Position numbers and translations under genes: made by a program | Notes under the pieces: model-generated | Databases searched by the model: none | The model's input: the letters and a program-made list of their open reading frames with translations, nothing else | What the model was told of the DNA's origin: nothing | Part shown: piece by piece, positions 37,341-39,624 of the stretch | Layout of the letters: the number at the start of each line of letters is the position of its first letter | How positions within the stretch are numbered: position 1 is the first letter of the stretch | Source of the DNA: Bacteroidales bacterium | GTDB taxonomy: Bacteria > Bacteroidota > Bacteroidia > Bacteroidales > UBA932 | DNA: 39,624 bases | Reading direction: 5' to 3' | NCBI GenBank assembly: GCA_017544265.1 | Contig: JAFYEM010000012.1 | Coordinates: forward strand, 1-39,624

Positions 37341-39335
37341 ATGAAGAGACTTGTTAAACTGGTATGTATGACTGCAGTCAGCATGATGTCCGTAGCATGC
37401 TCGGACAGGGTTTCCGAAGGAGACTTCAAATACCTTATTGACGAATTTGCGGACCTGAAAATAATGCGTTATCAGGTGCCCGGCTGGGAGAATCTCTCGC
37501 TTCGGCAGAAAGAATATGCCTATCATCTCGCAGAGGCGGCAAAATACGGCCGGGATATCCTGTGGGACCAGAACTGCCGCGACAACCTGAGGATCCGCCA
37601 TGCCGTGGAGGCTATTTTCAATTCTGATTCGATAGACAAGGAGACAGAGCAGTTCGCCCAGTTCACTGTCTATGCAAAGCGACTGTTTTTCTCCAACGGC
37701 ATCCACCATCACTATGCCGAAGACAAGTTCTTCCCGGAGTGCCCGAAGGAGTATTTCGCTTCGCTGCTGGAGGCCGCCGGGATTGCTGATGACGGTCTTC
37801 TGGAGGTGATTTATTCGCCTGATATATGGCCTCAGAGGCGCTCCACCTCGAAAGATGGCGACATTGTAGCCCTCTCGGCTGTGAATTTCTATGAAGGCGT
37901 CAGCCGTGAAGAAGTGGAGGACTATTACCGCAAGGCAGCCGACCTTTCCGACCCGCACCCTGTTTCCTACGGGCTCAATACAAAAGTCGTCAAGGGCAGT
38001 GACGGACGCATCCGCGAGGAGGCCTGGAAAATCGGCGGGCTCTATTCCGCCGCCATTGAAAAGATAGACGAGCATCTTGCACTCGCCGCGGAAGTTGCCG
38101 AAAATGACATACAGCGCCGTGCGATAGACCTCCTCAGACAATATTACCACAGCGGTGACCTCCGGGTCTGGGATGAATTCAATATCGAGTGGGTGAAGGA
38201 CACGGTCGGTACTGTGGATTTCATCAACGGCTTCATCGAGGACTATAACGATCCGCTCGGAAGGAAGGCTTCCTGGGAGGGCTATGTCAATATCAAGGAC
38301 CATGAGGCTTCTGTCCGTACAGAGAAACTGAGCGCCAACGCGCAGTGGTTCGAGGACAATTCCCCCGTGGATCCCCGCTTCCGTAAGGCTGAGGTCAAGG
38401 GAATATCGGCAAAAGTCATCAATGCGGTGTGTCTGGCGGGGGATTCCTATCCTTCCACGCCCATCGGCATCAATCTTCCGAATGCCGACTGGATCCGCAA
38501 GGAATACGGCTCCAAGTCCGTGACAATCGCCAATATTACCAATGCCTATAACAAGGCCGCCGAGGAGGCTCCGCATTCTATGCTGGAGGAGTTTGCATGG
38601 TCGAAGAAGGAGATTGAACTCTCGCACAAATACTCTGCCCTTGCAGACGCGATACATACCGACCTGCACGAGTGCCTTGGACATGGCAGCGGTCAGCTTC
38701 TGCCAGGTGTTTCCGCCACCGCTCTCGGGGAGTACTCGTCGACCCTTGAAGAAGCCCGCGCAGACCTTTTCGGCCTGTATTACTGTGCGGACCCCAAAAT
38801 GGTTGAACTCGGCATCATGCCCGACGGCGAGGCCTACAAGGCAGAGTATTCGGCCTATATCCGCAACGGCCTGTTCACCCAGTTCACCCGTGTGGAACTC
38901 GGGCGCCAGAATACCGAGGCGCACATGCAGAACCGTCAGCTGATTGCTTCATGGTGCTTCGAAAAAGGGGCCGGGGACAAGGTCATCGAGAAGAAGGAAC
39001 GCGGAGGAAAGACTTATTTCGTGGTGCGTGACTACGAGAAACTGCGCGCTCTCTTCGGCGAGCTGCTCGGGGAGATCCAGCGCATCAAATCAGAAGGCGA
39101 CTACGAGGCCGGAAAGGCTCTGGTGGAGAATTACGGAGTAAATATAGATCCTGAACTTCACCGGGAGGTGCTGGAGCGTTATGCCAGTCTGGGGCTCAAG
39201 CCTTACGGCGGATTTGTGAATCCTGAGATTGTGCCTGTCTATTCGGACGGCGCCGTAGCTGACTATAAACTCGTCTATACCGATGACTATCTCGGCCAGA
39301 TGCTGCTCTACGGCAAAAAGTATGGTACCCTCTGA
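37341..39335 (+). CDS. Dipeptidyl peptidase III-like (M49) lipoprotein
   Basis: 664 residues. Signal peptide with lipobox SVAC (Cys20) followed by SDRVSEGD. The M49 zinc signature HExxGH is present as HECLGH at 443-448, followed by GSGQLLPG, and the second motif as EEARAD at 470-475 (EECRAE in typical DPP III), supplying the third zinc ligand. Length and the fold segments (QFTVYAKRLFFSNGIHHHYAEDKFFPE) fit the bacterial DPP III branch. It removes dipeptides from the N-terminus of short peptides; the lipid anchor puts it in the envelope instead of the cytoplasm. Overlaps the following recombinase gene by 14 bases. Confidence 0.92.
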   Translation: MKRLVKLVCMTAVSMMSVACSDRVSEGDFKYLIDEFADLKIMRYQVPGWENLSLRQKEYAYHLAEAAKYGRDILWDQNCRDNLRIRHAVEAIFNSDSIDKETEQFAQFTVYAKRLFFSNGIHHHYAEDKFFPECPKEYFASLLEAAGIADDGLLEVIYSPDIWPQRRSTSKDGDIVALSAVNFYEGVSREEVEDYYRKAADLSDPHPVSYGLNTKVVKGSDGRIREEAWKIGGLYSAAIEKIDEHLALAAEVAENDIQRRAIDLLRQYYHSGDLRVWDEFNIEWVKDTVGTVDFINGFIEDYNDPLGRKASWEGYVNIKDHEASVRTEKLSANAQWFEDNSPVDPRFRKAEVKGISAKVINAVCLAGDSYPSTPIGINLPNADWIRKEYGSKSVTIANITNAYNKAAEEAPHSMLEEFAWSKKEIELSHKYSALADAIHTDLHECLGHGSGQLLPGVSATALGEYSSTLEEARADLFGLYYCADPKMVELGIMPDGEAYKAEYSAYIRNGLFTQFTRVELGRQNTEAHMQNRQLIASWCFEKGAGDKVIEKKERGGKTYFVVRDYEKLRALFGELLGEIQRIKSEGDYEAGKALVENYGVNIDPELHREVLERYASLGLKPYGGFVNPEIVPVYSDGAVADYKLVYTDDYLGQMLLYGKKYGTL

Positions 39336-39624
39336 TGAAGAAGCCGCCGGCTTCTTCATCAGATATGCGGAGTATCTGAAATTGGAGCGGGCGATGTCGC
39401 CGGCGACGGTCTCGTCGTACGTTTCGGACGTGGAGTTTTTCTTCAAGGCCTTGGGGAATGTGCCTTTAGAGAAGATAAGTGCCTCTGATATAGAGAATTA
39501 TCTTTCTTCAATGGTGAAGGAGGGACAGTCCTCACGGAGCGAGGCCAGGGCGCTGAGCGCGCTCCGTTCTTTTTTCAACTGGGCAGTGGCGGAAAGGGAG
39601 ATTGAATTCAATCCATGTGACGGA
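39322..39624 (+). CDS. xerD: Tyrosine recombinase XerC/XerD-like, N-terminal part
   Basis: 101 codons, running off the right edge. From ATG 39322 the product reads MVPSDEEAAGFFIRYAEYLKLER and continues with the SAM-like core-binding domain of tyrosine recombinases: AMSPATVSSYVSDVEFFFKAL, ISASDIENYLS, ARALSALRSFFNWAVAE, INPCDG-like FNPCDG. The catalytic domain is outside the window. The SARxLSALRSFF-type helix suggests the XerD class, which resolves chromosome dimers at dif; XerC or an element-borne integrase cannot be excluded from this part. Its start lies within the end of the DPP III gene (14-base overlap), so the two are probably co-transcribed. Confidence 0.8.
   Translation, partial: MVPSDEEAAGFFIRYAEYLKLERAMSPATVSSYVSDVEFFFKALGNVPLEKISASDIENYLSSMVKEGQSSRSEARALSALRSFFNWAVAEREIEFNPCDG

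Noticed and set aside
37305-38924. A 539-codon open frame on the minus strand opposite the DPP III gene, and similar long antisense frames (for example 10435-11415, 12178-13083, 17348-18427).
   Set aside because: They mirror strongly coding genes with recognisable families, show no family motifs of their own and no signal peptides; they are frame shadows caused by codon bias.
39322-39624. Evidence for a genomic island or integrative element from the recombinase gene.
   Set aside because: The visible part looks like housekeeping XerD, is co-directional with and overlaps the DPP III gene, and no att-like repeats or tRNA genes were found in the window.

Overview
The window looks like a chromosome segment of a gut-type Bacteroidales bacterium. 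Support: a SusC/SusD pair, TonB receptor/DUF4249 lipoprotein pairing, BACON and fimbrillin-like domains, promoters of the Bacteroidetes form TTTG-N19/20-TAnnTTTG, few Shine-Dalgarno sites, an epimerase-type threonine dehydrogenase, an Hc1-like histone and L25 of the CTC type. The balanced base composition and gene content would suit a Rikenellaceae/Cryptobacteroides-like lineage, but that rank is inference.

Layout. 1-1212: divergent kbl (partial) and tdh, which degrade threonine to glycine and acetyl-CoA. 1232-3582: a poly-serine lipoprotein and ettA, both leftward. 3583-4013: an AT-rich gap holding a likely free-standing ~120-nt RNA with its own promoter and terminator. 4014-9998: leftward operon of a GH31 glycosidase (catalytic barrel, FN3, F5/8C), a TonB-dependent receptor and a DUF4249 lipoprotein. 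9999-10110: short divergent control region with interlocked promoters and GATAG inverted repeats. 10111-26549: rightward polysaccharide/glycoprotein utilisation operon: SusC, SusD, a DUF1735+F5/8C lipoprotein, an M60 metallopeptidase split by an in-frame TAG, a 48-aa small protein, a 1296-aa GH33 sialidase with three copies of an accessory module, a BACON/Big_2 lipoprotein, and a lipoprotein carrying a fourth copy of that module. It ends at a strong bidirectional terminator.

26619-31028: leftward housekeeping operon tyrS-rbfA-(155-bp hairpin element)-lolC/E-like permease-exported C1 aminopeptidase. 31135-33332: M6 metalloprotease and a small lipoprotein, convergent with tpiA. 33329-37275: leftward tpiA with an unusual repeat-rich leader, a histone H1-like gene, pth, rplY and a C11 (clostripain-like) lipoprotein. 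37341-39624: a DPP III-like lipoprotein and the start of a XerC/D recombinase.

How the parts fit: sialidase, M60 glycopeptidase and a GH31 resembling the alpha-N-acetylgalactosaminidase branch form a coherent set for stripping host O-glycoproteins such as mucin, with SusCD and a second TonB receptor for uptake. Five further peptidases (M6, C1, C11, M49, M60 families counted together) and the tdh/kbl pair suggest a lifestyle in which peptides and amino acids are important. All family calls are by eye from motifs; no searches were run.
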